From assembly GCF_003336745.1 (NCBI RefSeq), contig NZ_QGMX01000003.1, positions 62,001 to 126,000 of the forward strand: a stretch of 64,000 nucleotides of DNA. The letters are read 5' to 3'. Origin of the DNA: Thermus caldifontis (GTDB taxonomy: Bacteria; Deinococcota; Deinococci; Deinococcales; Thermaceae). A program made the position numbers and the translations under genes. The notes beneath the pieces were generated by a model that saw only the letters and a program-made list of their open reading frames with translations, ran no database searches and was not told the origin of the DNA. Below, one piece after another: positions 24,217 to 32,662 of the stretch; the stretch's first letter is position 1; the number at the start of each line of letters is the position of its first letter.

Positions 24217-25193
24217 AGGCTTGGGTCTACGTCTACCGCGGCCAAGAGGTGGAAAACCGGCACCGCATCTCCTTGGCTATCCACGGCCAGGAAGGCCTTT
24301 TGGCTTATGCGGGAAACCCCGGCTTATGGAGCTATATGCGCTCCTCGGCCAAACCCTTCCAGGCCCTGGCCCTCTTCCTCACGGGGGCAGTGGAGCGGTT
24401 TGGCCTCACGGAGGAGGAAGTGGCCTTGGCCACCGCCAGCCACGACGGCACCCCCCGGCATGTGGAGGTGGCCTCGAGGTTCCTGGCCAAGCTGGGCCTG
24501 GGCCCGGAGGCCCTGGTGTGCGGGGTGCACCCTCCCTTTTCCAAGGAGGCCCGGAAGGCCCTGGAGGTGGCCGGGCAGAGCCCCACCCCCCTTCACCACA
24601 ACTGCTCGGGGAAACATGCAGGCATGCTGGCCGCCAGCTTAGCCCTAGGCGCAAGCCCCGAGGGCTACGAGAACCCCGCCCACCCGGTCCAGGTCCTTAA
24701 CCAAAGAACCCTGAGGGAGCTTTCCGGGGTCGAGCCCCGTTTGGCCACGGACGGCTGTAGCGTGCCCACCTTTGCCCTGCCCCTTTCCCGGGCCGCCCGG
24801 GCCTTTCTCCTTCTGGCCCAGCCAGAGGTGGCAAGGGAAGCTTACCAAAAGCCCCTGCGCCAGGTCCGGGCCGCCATGCGCCGCTACCCGGAGCTGGTGG
24901 CAGGACCAGGAAGCATCGACACCCTCCTCATGGAGCGCCTGCCGGTGGTGGCCAAGCGGGGAGCCGATGGCTACTACGGCCTAGCCCTTCTGGAAAGCCC
25001 CCGTGGGCCCTTGGGCGTGGCCTTGAAGGTGGAGGATGGCTCGGCGCAAGCCCGGGAGGTGGCGGTGGTGGCCCTTTTGCGCCTCCTGGGCCTGGACCCA
25101 GGCCCCACCCCCTGGGACCAGCCAGAGCTAAGGAACTACCGCGGGCTACAGGTAGGCCACCTCAAGGCCCAGCTGGACCTCACCTGGCTCTAG
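24213..25193 (+). CDS. L-asparaginase II (Rhizobium type)
   Basis: 326 residues of the PF06089 family, unrelated to EcAII. Characteristic blocks are SSAKPFQALAL, ATASHDGTP, HHNCSGKHAGMLAA, DGCSVPTFALPL and VAKRGADGYYG. It hydrolyses asparagine to aspartate and ammonia. Translationally coupled to DUF309. Confidence 0.88.
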   Translation: MKAWVYVYRGQEVENRHRISLAIHGQEGLLAYAGNPGLWSYMRSSAKPFQALALFLTGAVERFGLTEEEVALATASHDGTPRHVEVASRFLAKLGLGPEALVCGVHPPFSKEARKALEVAGQSPTPLHHNCSGKHAGMLAASLALGASPEGYENPAHPVQVLNQRTLRELSGVEPRLATDGCSVPTFALPLSRAARAFLLLAQPEVAREAYQKPLRQVRAAMRRYPELVAGPGSIDTLLMERLPVVAKRGADGYYGLALLESPRGPLGVALKVEDGSAQAREVAVVALLRLLGLDPGPTPWDQPELRNYRGLQVGHLKAQLDLTWL

Positions 25194-25195
25194 AT

Positions 25196-25525
25196 CTATC
25201 CCGCCCTCAGGCCCAGGACCAGCCCGCCCACGAAGCTGGCCCCAAAGGGGAGGTTATAGGTGAGGGTTTTTAGGAGCCTATCCCAGAAGCTTTGCAGGCC
25301 GGGTTGCTGCAGCAGGGGCTCCACATCCCTTTGGATACGGGTCCAGTCCACCTGGATATACCCCGCCTGGGCCAGGAGCTGGACGGCGATGAAAAGGAGG
25401 CCCAAGGCAATGGCCAGGAACCGGCCCACCTTCTTCAGGGCATAGCCCACCGCATACCCGGCCAAACCGCCAAAGGTCATCTGACCCAGGTAAGGGCTTA
25501 GATCAGGTAGTTCCACGCCCTTCAC
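25196..25525 (-). CDS. FUN14-family membrane protein
   Basis: 109 residues with FGGLAGYAVGYALKKVGR and FIAVQLLAQAGYIQVDW, the conserved FUN14 core, plus a C-terminal glycine-rich helix. Two to three membrane segments. In eukaryotes the family acts at the mitochondrial outer membrane; the bacterial role is unknown. Confidence 0.85.
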   Translation of the reverse strand: MKGVELPDLSPYLGQMTFGGLAGYAVGYALKKVGRFLAIALGLLFIAVQLLAQAGYIQVDWTRIQRDVEPLLQQPGLQSFWDRLLKTLTYNLPFGASFVGGLVLGLRAG

Positions 25526-25553
25526 CCTAGCGGATGCTAGGGGAAAGAAGCAA

Positions 25554-26105
25554 CTACTTTAGGCCCAAAAGCGTGGCTTCCCCCTTCATGGCCTCGAGGA
25601 CAAAGGCCATGTGCTCCTCCAGAGGAAGCCCCAGGTCCTCGGCCCCCTTGAGGATCTCCTCCCGGTTCACTCCCCTGGCGAAGGCCTTGTCCTTGAACTT
25701 CTTCTTGAGGCTTGGCAGCTCGAGGCCCAGGATGGAGCGGTCTGGCCGCACATAAACCGCGGCGGTGATGAGGCCGGTGAGCTCGTCTACAGCGAAGAGG
25801 GCCTTGGCCATCAGGGACTTGCGGGGAACCCCAGTGTAAGAGGCGTGGCCCAGGATGGCCTGCAAGACCTCCTCGGGGTAACCCAGGCGCCTCAGCTCCT
25901 CCACCCCCCGGTAGGGGTGCTCCTCAGGGTATTTCTCGTAGTCCATGTCGTGGAGGACTCCGGCCATGGCCCAAACCTCCTCGTCCTCCCCAAAGCGGCG
26001 GGCGTAGGCCCGCATGGCCACCTCCACCGCCCGCATGTGCCGCCTTAGGGACTCGCTTTCCGTCCAGGCCTCCATGAGGGCTAGGGCTTCCGCAAAGCTC
26101 GGCAT
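25554..26105 (-). CDS. HD-domain hydrolase
   Basis: 183 residues with RHMRAVEVAMRAYA, the HD pair in GVLHDMDYEKYPEEHP and ILGHASYTG, giving a complete H-HD-H-D set with D in AVDELTGLI. Typical of small nucleotide-related phosphohydrolases. Divergent from ispF with 16 nt between start codons. Confidence 0.85.
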   Translation of the reverse strand: MPSFAEALALMEAWTESESLRRHMRAVEVAMRAYARRFGEDEEVWAMAGVLHDMDYEKYPEEHPYRGVEELRRLGYPEEVLQAILGHASYTGVPRKSLMAKALFAVDELTGLITAAVYVRPDRSILGLELPSLKKKFKDKAFARGVNREEILKGAEDLGLPLEEHMAFVLEAMKGEATLLGLK

Positions 26106-26121
26106 GCCCTAAAGTATAGCC

Positions 26122-26580
26122 ATGCGCCTAGGCTACGGGGAGGATAGCCACCGCCTTGTGGAGGGCAAGCCCCTCTACCTCTGCGGCCTCTTGATCCCAA
26201 GCCCCCACGGGGCCCTGGCCCATTCCGATGGGGATGCTCCCTTACACGCCCTCACCGACGCCTTGCTTTCCGCCTTTGGCCTTGGGGATATCGGCCTCCT
26301 TTTCCCCGACACCGACCCCCGCTGGCAAGGGGCAAGGAGCGAGGTTTTCCTACAAGAAGCCCTCCGCCAGGTGGGGGAAAGGGGGGGAAAGCTGATCCAG
26401 GTAAGCCTGGCCATCGTCCTGGACCAGCCCAAGCTTTCCCCCCACCGCAAGGCCCTCCAGGAGAATCTTTCCAGGCTTCTAGGCCTCCCTTTGGACGGCA
26501 TCGGCCTTACCTTCAAGACCTCAGAAGGACTTGCCCCCAAGCATATCCAAGCCCGGGCGGTGGTGCTTTTAGAGGGCTAG
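26122..26580 (+). CDS. ispF: 2-C-methyl-D-erythritol 2,4-cyclodiphosphate synthase
   Basis: 152 residues. Metal ligands D8 and H10 (EDSHRL, where DVH is usual) and H42 are present, along with AHSDGDAPLHALTDALL, GDIGLLFPDTDP and FKTSEGLAP. It forms the cyclic diphosphate step of the MEP isoprenoid pathway; dxs of the same pathway is at 36627. Confidence 0.95.
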   Translation: MRLGYGEDSHRLVEGKPLYLCGLLIPSPHGALAHSDGDAPLHALTDALLSAFGLGDIGLLFPDTDPRWQGARSEVFLQEALRQVGERGGKLIQVSLAIVLDQPKLSPHRKALQENLSRLLGLPLDGIGLTFKTSEGLAPKHIQARAVVLLEG

Positions 26581-26582
26581 GC

Positions 26583-27293
26583 CTACCTCAGCTTGGCCAG
26601 CTCTTGCTGGGCCCTTTCTTGGTCGTAGCGGTCGGCGGCGGTTTTGGCGGGAAGGGAGAGGGCGGTTTCCAGCTGTTTTCTCGCCTCCTCCTTCTTGCCC
26701 CAGGCCGCAAGGACCTTGGCGTACTCCACCCGGTGGATGATCATGTCGGGCTCCAGCGCTATGGCCTTTTGCATGAGGGGCTCCACCCTCGAGCCATCCG
26801 CCCCCTGGGTGGCCGCCACCAACCAGCCCTTCTGCACCAGCTCAAAGTGCCACAGGGCCAAGGCCACCATGGCCCCGGCGTGGTCGGGTTTGAGCTTCAG
26901 GGTTTTCTCCAGATCGCCTTTGATCCTAGGGGCCAGGCCCTCCGCCAGGGCCTCGAGGATCCCCTTGAACTGGGAAAGCCGCCCTAAGGCCCGGGCCCGC
27001 TCAAAGTAACCCTCGGGAAACTCGGGAGCCTTGGCGATGGCCTGGGAGGCGGCCTTCTCCGCCTTCTCAAACCAGGGGCGCTTCTCCTCGGGCTTGGCCT
27101 GGTAAAGGGCGTAGAAGCTGGCTCCCTTGGCGGCTAAGGCCAGGGCCTCGGGGGTGCCCTGCTTCAGGCCAAGCTCATAGGCCTCTTGAAACCGCCCCGC
27201 ATCCAGCAAGGCCGCCACCTGCGGCGCCTGGGCCAGGCCCAAGGCCAGGGCCGCCACCAAAAGAAAGGGTATCCAGTGTTTCACGGGTCTCAC
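26583..27293 (-). CDS. Exported TPR protein
   Basis: 236 residues with signal peptide (WIPFLLVAALALGLAQA) and helical repeats of TPR type across residues 25-230 (for example AEKAASQAIAKAPEFPEGYFERARALG and EARKQLETALSLP). Likely a periplasmic scaffold. Divergent from another signal-bearing TPR gene at 27344, suggesting shared promoter space and related roles. Confidence 0.75.
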   Translation of the reverse strand: MRPVKHWIPFLLVAALALGLAQAPQVAALLDAGRFQEAYELGLKQGTPEALALAAKGASFYALYQAKPEEKRPWFEKAEKAASQAIAKAPEFPEGYFERARALGRLSQFKGILEALAEGLAPRIKGDLEKTLKLKPDHAGAMVALALWHFELVQKGWLVAATQGADGSRVEPLMQKAIALEPDMIIHRVEYAKVLAAWGKKEEARKQLETALSLPAKTAADRYDQERAQQELAKLR

Positions 27294-27343
27294 CCGCTGG
27301 GATTATACCGGGTCTAAAGCCTGCCCGGCGTAAACTGGAAGGC

Positions 27344-28795
27344 ATGAGGCTTATCCTGGGATTGTTGCTCCTGGGCCTCCCCGCATGGGCCCAGGGAGCC
27401 GAGGATTATTTCACCCGTTGCCAGCGGCTTTTCCAACAAGGAGCCCTGGAAAGCGCCCAGGCCACCTGCGAACTGGCCCTTAAAAGCGACCCCGAACACC
27501 GGCCAAGCCTCCTTCTCCTCACCCGCATCCATCTGGAAAGGGGGGACCTGGGGCAGGCGGAAAGCTACCTGGGGCAACTGGGCGACGAACCGGAGGCCCG
27601 GCTCCTTCGCGCCCGGATCCTCCTGCAAAAAGGCCAGGCCGCGGAGGTCCTCAAGCTTTCCCTGCCTCCAGGACCCGAGGCCAACCTGCTAAAGGCCCAG
27701 GCCCTAAAGGCCCTTCGCCGGTACGAGGAGGCCTTGGGGTTCGCCCAAAACCTACCCCCTACCCCCGAAGCCCGGCTATTCCTGGCCCAGCTCTACCTGG
27801 CCCTGGGGCATCCCCAGGAGGGTCTAAAGGTCCTGGGCCCTACCCTGGGGGAAAGGCTGGAAAGGGGCCGCCTCCTCTTCCTTTCGGGCAAACCCCAGGA
27901 GGCCATCCCCCTTTTGGAGGGGCTTCTCCCCGAGCTTTCCGCCCAGCCCCGGATGCAAAGCGAGGCCCTTTCCCTCCTGGTCCTGGCCTACCTGGGGCAG
28001 GGGCAGCTTGCCCAGGGGCAGGCGGCCTTGAAGCAGCTTTCCACCCTGGAAAACCTCCCCGCCCGCCTCCTGGCCAGGGCCTGGCCGTGGCTTCTCGTCT
28101 TCTTGCTCTTTTTGCTCCTGGTCCTCCTGGGGGAAAGCCGCATCGAACCCCTGCGCACCCTCGAGGTGGTGGAGGACCCCTTGCCGGGGCCGGGAAGCCT
28201 TTACCTCACCCTCCTGGGTAGCCTCCTCCTCTCCCTTTTGTTGGCCGCCTTGCTGGGAAAGGCCCTGTTCGCCAACGCCCTAGCCCTTTTCACCCCCTAC
28301 CAGAAGGACCTCCTCCTCCCCAACCTTTACCTCATCTATGGTCTTCTCCTCTTCGCCAGCCTTTTGCTGGTAAGGGGGTTCCGCAAGCGCCTCCCTAACC
28401 TGCTCGGTTCCTGGTCCACCTGGATTGAAGGGTTCTGGGTGGGGCCGGCTTTGGTCCTTCTCCTCTTCCTCTACGGCTGGGTCAGGGAAGCCCTGGGGCT
28501 TGGCACCCTGCCCCTAAACCTCCTGGCCTTCCTGGGCCTGGCCCTCATGGAGCCCTTTTTCCGAGGCCTCGTTCCCCTGGTCCTCAAGGAGCGGTATAAG
28601 GACCTCCACCCCTATCTGGCAGCCCTTCTCTTCGCCCTGGCCGTGCCCGGGCCCACCTTCCTCCTCCTTCTCCTGGGGGCTGGGCTCCTTTGGGCTAAGG
28701 AGCGGGCGGAGGGCACCTTGGGGCTGGCCCTGGGCTGGGTGGTGGCGGGGGTGATCCTGGCCCTCTTCCCCGCCTCCTGGCTTCGGGCCTTCTAA
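27344..28795 (+). CDS. TPR protein with C-terminal CPBP-like membrane domain
   Basis: 483 residues. Signal peptide, then TPR-type helices to about residue 245 in the periplasm, then roughly eight membrane helices (about 250-483). The last third carries ALMEPFFRGLVPLVL, close to the EExxxRG motif of CPBP/Abi intramembrane proteases but with Met in place of the first Glu. The other motifs (FxxxH and a final His) are not visible, so it is probably inactive. I know of no described function. Confidence 0.7.
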   Translation: MRLILGLLLLGLPAWAQGAEDYFTRCQRLFQQGALESAQATCELALKSDPEHRPSLLLLTRIHLERGDLGQAESYLGQLGDEPEARLLRARILLQKGQAAEVLKLSLPPGPEANLLKAQALKALRRYEEALGFAQNLPPTPEARLFLAQLYLALGHPQEGLKVLGPTLGERLERGRLLFLSGKPQEAIPLLEGLLPELSAQPRMQSEALSLLVLAYLGQGQLAQGQAALKQLSTLENLPARLLARAWPWLLVFLLFLLLVLLGESRIEPLRTLEVVEDPLPGPGSLYLTLLGSLLLSLLLAALLGKALFANALALFTPYQKDLLLPNLYLIYGLLLFASLLLVRGFRKRLPNLLGSWSTWIEGFWVGPALVLLLFLYGWVREALGLGTLPLNLLAFLGLALMEPFFRGLVPLVLKERYKDLHPYLAALLFALAVPGPTFLLLLLGAGLLWAKERAEGTLGLALGWVVAGVILALFPASWLRAF

Positions 28796-28835
28796 GGCCA
28801 CCCCGGCTTTGCCGGGTTGGGAATCCCTCAAGAAC

Positions 28836-29654
28836 ATGCGTCCCGTCTTCTTCCTTTCCGATTTTGGCCTCGAGGACCCCTACGTGGGGGTGGTGAGGGC
28901 GGTTCTCTGGGAAAGGGCCCCTGGGGTACCCGTCCTGGACCTGGCCCACGCCCTACCCCCTCAGGACCTGCGCCGGGCCGCCTATGCCCTCGTTGAAGCC
29001 CTCCCTTACCTGCCGGAAGGGGCGGTGGTCCTGGCGGTGGTGGACCCCGGGGTGGGCACCAGGAGGCGGGCCATCGCCGCTTTGGGAAGACGCCTTTACG
29101 TGGGGCCCGACAACGGCCTTTTCACCCTGGCCTGGCTCCTGGACCCACCCATCCGAGCCCATGAGATCGCCCGCATCTCCCCTCCAAGCCCCAAGGGCAT
29201 CCTCCCCCTGCCAGGCTGGGCCCCGGGGGGCCACACCTTCCACGGCCGCGACCTCTTCGCCCCCGCTGCGGCCCACCTGGCCCTGGGGCTGGCTCTGGAA
29301 GGGCTCGGACCGGAGGTGCCCGTACGGGACCTGGTGCGCCTCCCCCTCTCCCTTACCCCAGGACCCCAAGGGGAGGTCCTCACCTTTGACCGCTTTGGCA
29401 ACGCCATCACCACCCTCCTCGAGGCCCCCCTAGGGGGGTTTGTGGAGGTGGCGGGGAAGAGGATCCCCATCCGCAAGACCTTTGCCGACGTGGAAAAAGG
29501 CGAGGCCGTGGCCTACCTGGGAAGCGCCGGGCTTTTGGAGATCGGCATCCACCAAGGGAGCGCCAAGGAAGGCCTTAGGCTAAGGGAGGGGATGCCCGTG
29601 GTCATAGCTCCTCCACCCAGCGCCCCACCTCCTCCAGAAGGTCCAAGGCGGTGA
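28836..29654 (+). CDS. SAM hydroxide adenosyltransferase (DUF62)
   Basis: 272 residues from ATG 28836 (MRPVFFLSDFGLEDPYVG). The family catalyses S-adenosylmethionine hydrolysis to adenosine and methionine, and is related to fluorinases. Conserved blocks are DLAHALPPQDLRRAAYAL, VVDPGVGTRRR, VGPDNGLF, TFHGRDLFAPAAAHLA and FDRFGNAITT. Its 3' end overlaps surE on the other strand by 53 nt. Confidence 0.9.
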   Translation: MRPVFFLSDFGLEDPYVGVVRAVLWERAPGVPVLDLAHALPPQDLRRAAYALVEALPYLPEGAVVLAVVDPGVGTRRRAIAALGRRLYVGPDNGLFTLAWLLDPPIRAHEIARISPPSPKGILPLPGWAPGGHTFHGRDLFAPAAAHLALGLALEGLGPEVPVRDLVRLPLSLTPGPQGEVLTFDRFGNAITTLLEAPLGGFVEVAGKRIPIRKTFADVEKGEAVAYLGSAGLLEIGIHQGSAKEGLRLREGMPVVIAPPPSAPPPPEGPRR

Positions 29655-30351
29655 AGTCCAGGCTCACCGGGGTGATGGAGATGTACCCCCGCCGCACCGC
29701 ATGGAGATCCGTGCCCTCCTCCTCTTCCCCCACCGGGGTGCCGGCGATCCAGTAATAGGGCTTCCCCTCGGGGTCCAGGCGCTCCACCACCGTGTCCTCC
29801 CAGTGGTGGGTGGAAAGCCGGGTAACCCTTATACCCTTGGGCATTCCCGCCGGGAAGTTCACGTTGAGAAGTACCCCCTTGGGAAGCCCCTTCTTTGCCA
29901 CCATACGAGCGATGCGCACCGCCCATTTGGCCGCCAGGCTGAAATCCAACTCCTCGCCAGAGGTATCCAGGCTGAAGGCGATGGAGGGAATGCCCAAGGA
30001 CGTACCCTCCAAGGCGGCGGCCACCGTGCCCGAATGGGTGAGGTCCAAGCCCAGGTTCACCCCGATGTTGATGCCGGAGACCAAAAGGTCCGGCCGGCCC
30101 AGAAGGTGCACCCCCAGTACCACGCAGTCGGCGGGGGTGCCGTCCACCCGGTAGGCGGGAATCTCCCCGAAACCGGCGCTGGCGGTGTGTTTGAAGCGCA
30201 AAGGGCGCCTTACGGTGATGCCATGGCCCACCGCGGACTGCTCCACATCGGGGGCCACCACATACACCTCGCCCAGCTCCCGCATGGCCAGGCCCAAGGC
30301 CTTGATTCCGGGAGAGAAGATGCCGTCGTCGTTGGAAACCAGGATGCGCAT
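29602..30351 (-). CDS. surE: 5'-nucleotidase SurE
   Basis: 249 residues beginning MRILVSNDDGIFSPGI with the DD metal pair; VVAPDVEQSAVGHGIT, SGINIGVNLG and TGTVAAALEG-type blocks (HSGTVAAALEG) complete the SurE active site. It dephosphorylates nucleoside monophosphates. The start codon lies 9 nt beyond the right end of the TnpB element, whose transcript runs the same way; the original upstream promoter has been displaced by about 1.3 kb. Confidence 0.93.
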   Translation of the reverse strand: MRILVSNDDGIFSPGIKALGLAMRELGEVYVVAPDVEQSAVGHGITVRRPLRFKHTASAGFGEIPAYRVDGTPADCVVLGVHLLGRPDLLVSGINIGVNLGLDLTHSGTVAAALEGTSLGIPSIAFSLDTSGEELDFSLAAKWAVRIARMVAKKGLPKGVLLNVNFPAGMPKGIRVTRLSTHHWEDTVVERLDPEGKPYYWIAGTPVGEEEEGTDLHAVRRGYISITPVSLDFTALDLLEEVGRWVEEL

Positions 30352-30360
30352 ACCCCAAGC

Positions 30361-30500
30361 GTGACGACTCCCCGCTCTAAAGAGCGGGGCTTCTCGGGGA
30401 CAAGTTTAAACCTGCCCCCAAAGGCTCCGTCCAAGCCCTGGCTAAGATGTTTATAGCTGCCGCTACGTCCCGGTGAAGAGGTGTTCCGCAAAAAGAACAG
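30361..30500 (-). ncRNA. Predicted omegaRNA (reRNA) scaffold
   Basis: By analogy with ISDra2 TnpB, the right end of the element, overlapping the tnpB 3' end and including the CCCCGCTC/GAGCGGGG hairpin, should form the guide RNA scaffold. The adjacent flank below 30361, which is the surE ribosome-site and start region, would be the guide. The 5' boundary is a guess. Confidence 0.5.
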
Positions 30501-31525
30501 GTAAACTCCCTTACCCACAAAGGCCTCTTCTCCCGGTACCCACATATGGGGCAATCTTGGCTCGTGTGTCTGGGGTCTACCCCCAGGACGCGCCTACCAG
30601 CTTCCGCCGCTTTGTGGGCGAGGATTCGGAGAAACTGGGCCCATCCCGCATCCTGTACGCCCTTGGCGATGCGAGAACGGGCAAGCCCATGGATGTTCAG
30701 GTCTTCGTGGACAATGGTGCCATAACGGTTTACGAGCTTCCTGGCAAGTTTGTGGTGGAAGTCTTTGCGCTGGTTGGCGATTTTTTGGTGCAGTTTGGCA
30801 AGCTGTCTTTTGGCCTTTTTGTAGCGGTGGCTACCCCTTTTCTTTCGGGAGAGCTTCCTCTGTGCATCCGCAAGTTTAGCCTGGGTCCTCTGGTAGTGCC
30901 TGGGAGCTTCTACCATCTCCCCGTCGGAGGTGACGAGAAAGTGAGGGTTGGTACCTAGGTCTATCCCAATGGCCTCATGGCTTTCGGGTAGGGGTTTGGG
31001 CTCCACCTCACAGACAAAGACGATGTACCAGTGGTCCCCTTCCCTTTTGACCGTGGCCGTCTTTATCTTGCCTTCCAGGGGTCGGTGAAGCTTTATCTTC
31101 ACCGAGCCGATGCCATAAATGTAAACCCGTTTACTGTCCTTCTGGAGTTTGACTCCGGTTACTCCGGCCTGGGGGAAGGTGAAGGAGTCGTAGCGTCCCT
31201 TCCCCTTGAAGCGGGGGTAGCCGGCTTTCCCTCCCTTTGCCTTTACCCTGCGGAAGAATCCCTGGAAGGCTTTGTCTACCCGTTCAATGACGTTCTGGAG
31301 GACCTGGGAGTGGACGCCCTTGTACTCCGGCAGCTCGGCCCGTATCTGGGGCAAATAGCGTTTCTGCTGGTAGAAGCCCACCGTCTTGCCTGCCTTCTTG
31401 TAGGCCTCTCTACGTTCCTGAAGTGCAGCGTTGTAGAGCTGTCGGGACAGGGAGAGGGTGCGCTCCAGGTCCCGAGCCTGGGGCTTGGTGGGGTAGAGGC
31501 GGTACTTGAAGGCCTTTCGGATCAC
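30377..31525 (-). CDS. tnpB: RNA-guided endonuclease TnpB
   Basis: 382 residues from GTG 31525 with GGAGGT four nt upstream. The RuvC residues are intact: D in IGIDLGTNPHFL, E in IVHEDLNIHG, D in PLHRDVAAAINI. The zinc ribbon has CPIC and CSFC. N-terminal RKAFKYRLYPTKPQ is typical. TnpB cuts DNA guided by the omegaRNA made from the element's right end and promotes element retention. It appears functional: no stop or frameshift. Confidence 0.92.
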   Translation of the reverse strand: MIRKAFKYRLYPTKPQARDLERTLSLSRQLYNAALQERREAYKKAGKTVGFYQQKRYLPQIRAELPEYKGVHSQVLQNVIERVDKAFQGFFRRVKAKGGKAGYPRFKGKGRYDSFTFPQAGVTGVKLQKDSKRVYIYGIGSVKIKLHRPLEGKIKTATVKREGDHWYIVFVCEVEPKPLPESHEAIGIDLGTNPHFLVTSDGEMVEAPRHYQRTQAKLADAQRKLSRKKRGSHRYKKAKRQLAKLHQKIANQRKDFHHKLARKLVNRYGTIVHEDLNIHGLARSRIAKGVQDAGWAQFLRILAHKAAEAGRRVLGVDPRHTSQDCPICGYREKRPLWVREFTCSFCGTPLHRDVAAAINILARAWTEPLGAGLNLSPRSPAL

Positions 31526-31645
31526 CGTACCTCCATCCCATGGTAGCACGTCTGCCGCCTTGGAGCCCCTGCTCCAAATGAACCTCGGGCGGACGTGGGG
31601 GGCTAAGCTCCCTCCGGTCGCATGTAGCCTCGCTGACCCATGTAT

Positions 31646-31665
31646 CCCCGGTTTGCAAACCGGGG
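31646..31665. repeat. Left-end palindrome of the TnpB element
   Basis: Perfect inverted repeat CCCCGGTTTGCAAACCGGGG, expected to fold as the single-stranded hairpin recognised by a Y1 transposase. Confidence 0.75.
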
Positions 31666-31700
31666 GATTGTAACCCCCCACATCCCCCTTTTCTCTAAGG

Positions 31701-31724
31701 CAAAAAGGCCCCCGAAGGGGCCTT
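31701..31724 (-). terminator. Intrinsic terminator of csp
   Basis: On the minus strand: AAGGCCCC-TTC-GGGGGCCTT stem followed by TTTTTG, 18 nt after the csp stop. It also insulates csp from the TnpB element. Confidence 0.85.
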
Positions 31725-31741
31725 CTGCACAGGGGGATCTG

Positions 31742-31948
31742 CTAGAGGCGGCGGACCTTCTTGGCCTGGGGGCCCTTGCCGCCCCGGCCGGGCTCCACCT
31801 CAAACTCCACCCGGTCCCCTTCGTTCAGGCTGCGGAAACCCTCAGCCTCAATGGCCGTAAAGTGCACAAACACATCCGGACCCTCTTCCTGTTGGATGAA
31901 CCCGTAGCCCTTTTCCGCGTTGAACCACTTAACCGTACCCTTCTTCAT
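31742..31948 (-). CDS. csp: Cold-shock protein
   Basis: 68-residue OB-fold protein with RNP1 KGYGFIQ and RNP2 DVFVHFTAI. Binds single-stranded nucleic acid as an RNA chaperone. Followed by an intrinsic terminator and preceded by a clear promoter, so monocistronic. Confidence 0.95.
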   Translation of the reverse strand: MKKGTVKWFNAEKGYGFIQQEEGPDVFVHFTAIEAEGFRSLNEGDRVEFEVEPGRGGKGPQAKKVRRL

Positions 31949-31995
31949 GCTTCTCCTTCATCCCTCAAACCCATCTGGTTTTCCAGGGACTCCTT

Positions 31996-32024
31996 ACTAT
32001 CCCACGGCCAGGTCAAAAAGTCAA
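31996..32024 (-). promoter_or_regulatory. Promoter of csp
   Basis: TTGACT (32019-32024) and GATAGT (31996-32001) on the minus strand with 17-nt spacing. It leaves a leader of about 40 nt that ends with the ribosome site AAGGAGAAGC. Confidence 0.65.
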
Positions 32025-32065
32025 GCCCCAAAACCGCAAGGGGCCTTGGGGCTTCCCAAAGGGGC

Positions 32066-32533
32066 TTAGTGGGAATGTCCGTCCGCGTGCACGTGGCCGT
32101 GGAGGATCTCCTCGGGGGTGGCCTCCCGTACCTTCACCACCTCCACCTCAAAGTCCAGGTCCTTGCCCGCCAAGGGGTGGTTGAAGTCGATGGTCACCTC
32201 CTCCCCCTGGACCTCCACCACGGTAAGGGGCATGGGGTTCCCCTCCATGTCCTGGGCGTAGAACTGGGCCCCAGGCACCACCTCCGCATCCTCGGGGAAG
32301 GCGGAAAGGGGCACCACCTGGACCCCCTCAGGGTCGCGGGGGCCATAGGCCTTCTCTGCGGGCACGTGGGCCTGGAAGCTCTCCCCTTCCATGCGGCCTT
32401 CCAGTTCCTCCTCGAGGCCCCGGATCAGGTTGCCGTGCCCATGCAAATAGGAAAGCTCCCCCTGGTCCAGCACCTCCCCCTCCACCTGGAGGGTGTAACG
32501 GATGGTCACTACCTTGTCCTGTTCAACCTTCAT
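32066..32533 (-). CDS. slyD: FKBP-type peptidyl-prolyl isomerase SlyD
   Basis: 155 residues from ATG 32533. FKBP segment YTLQVEGEVLDQGELSYLHG, an insert-in-flap chaperone domain and the end VTIDFNHPLAGKDLDFEVEVVKV. The His-rich tail HGHVHADGHSH is a metal (Ni/Zn) binding site. Accelerates proline isomerisation and acts as chaperone. An antisense frame extending to 33307 overlaps cysK and is discarded. Confidence 0.95.
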   Translation of the reverse strand: MKVEQDKVVTIRYTLQVEGEVLDQGELSYLHGHGNLIRGLEEELEGRMEGESFQAHVPAEKAYGPRDPEGVQVVPLSAFPEDAEVVPGAQFYAQDMEGNPMPLTVVEVQGEEVTIDFNHPLAGKDLDFEVEVVKVREATPEEILHGHVHADGHSH

Positions 32534-32662
32534 GGTCACCCTTTCGCAAGCCGAGCTTGCTCCTTCTAGCCTAGCAGACCTCTTTCCCCCAGGAAAGATG
32601 CCCGGCTCTTTTCCTGTACCCAAGGGGCCTTTCCCCTCCTTGCCAAAGGCTATAGTGGGGGT

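Larger units (their letters stand above)
30361..31669 (-). mobile_element. TnpB-only IS200/IS605-family element
   Basis: About 1.31 kb, read on the minus strand. The left end carries a perfect 20-nt palindrome (31646-31665) preceded on the coding strand by TTAC, a known IS605-group target type. The right end carries the stem CCCCGCTC/GAGCGGGG overlapping the tnpB stop, followed by GTCGTCAC. There is no tnpA, so movement needs a Y1 transposase elsewhere. Inserted between csp and surE. Confidence 0.8.
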
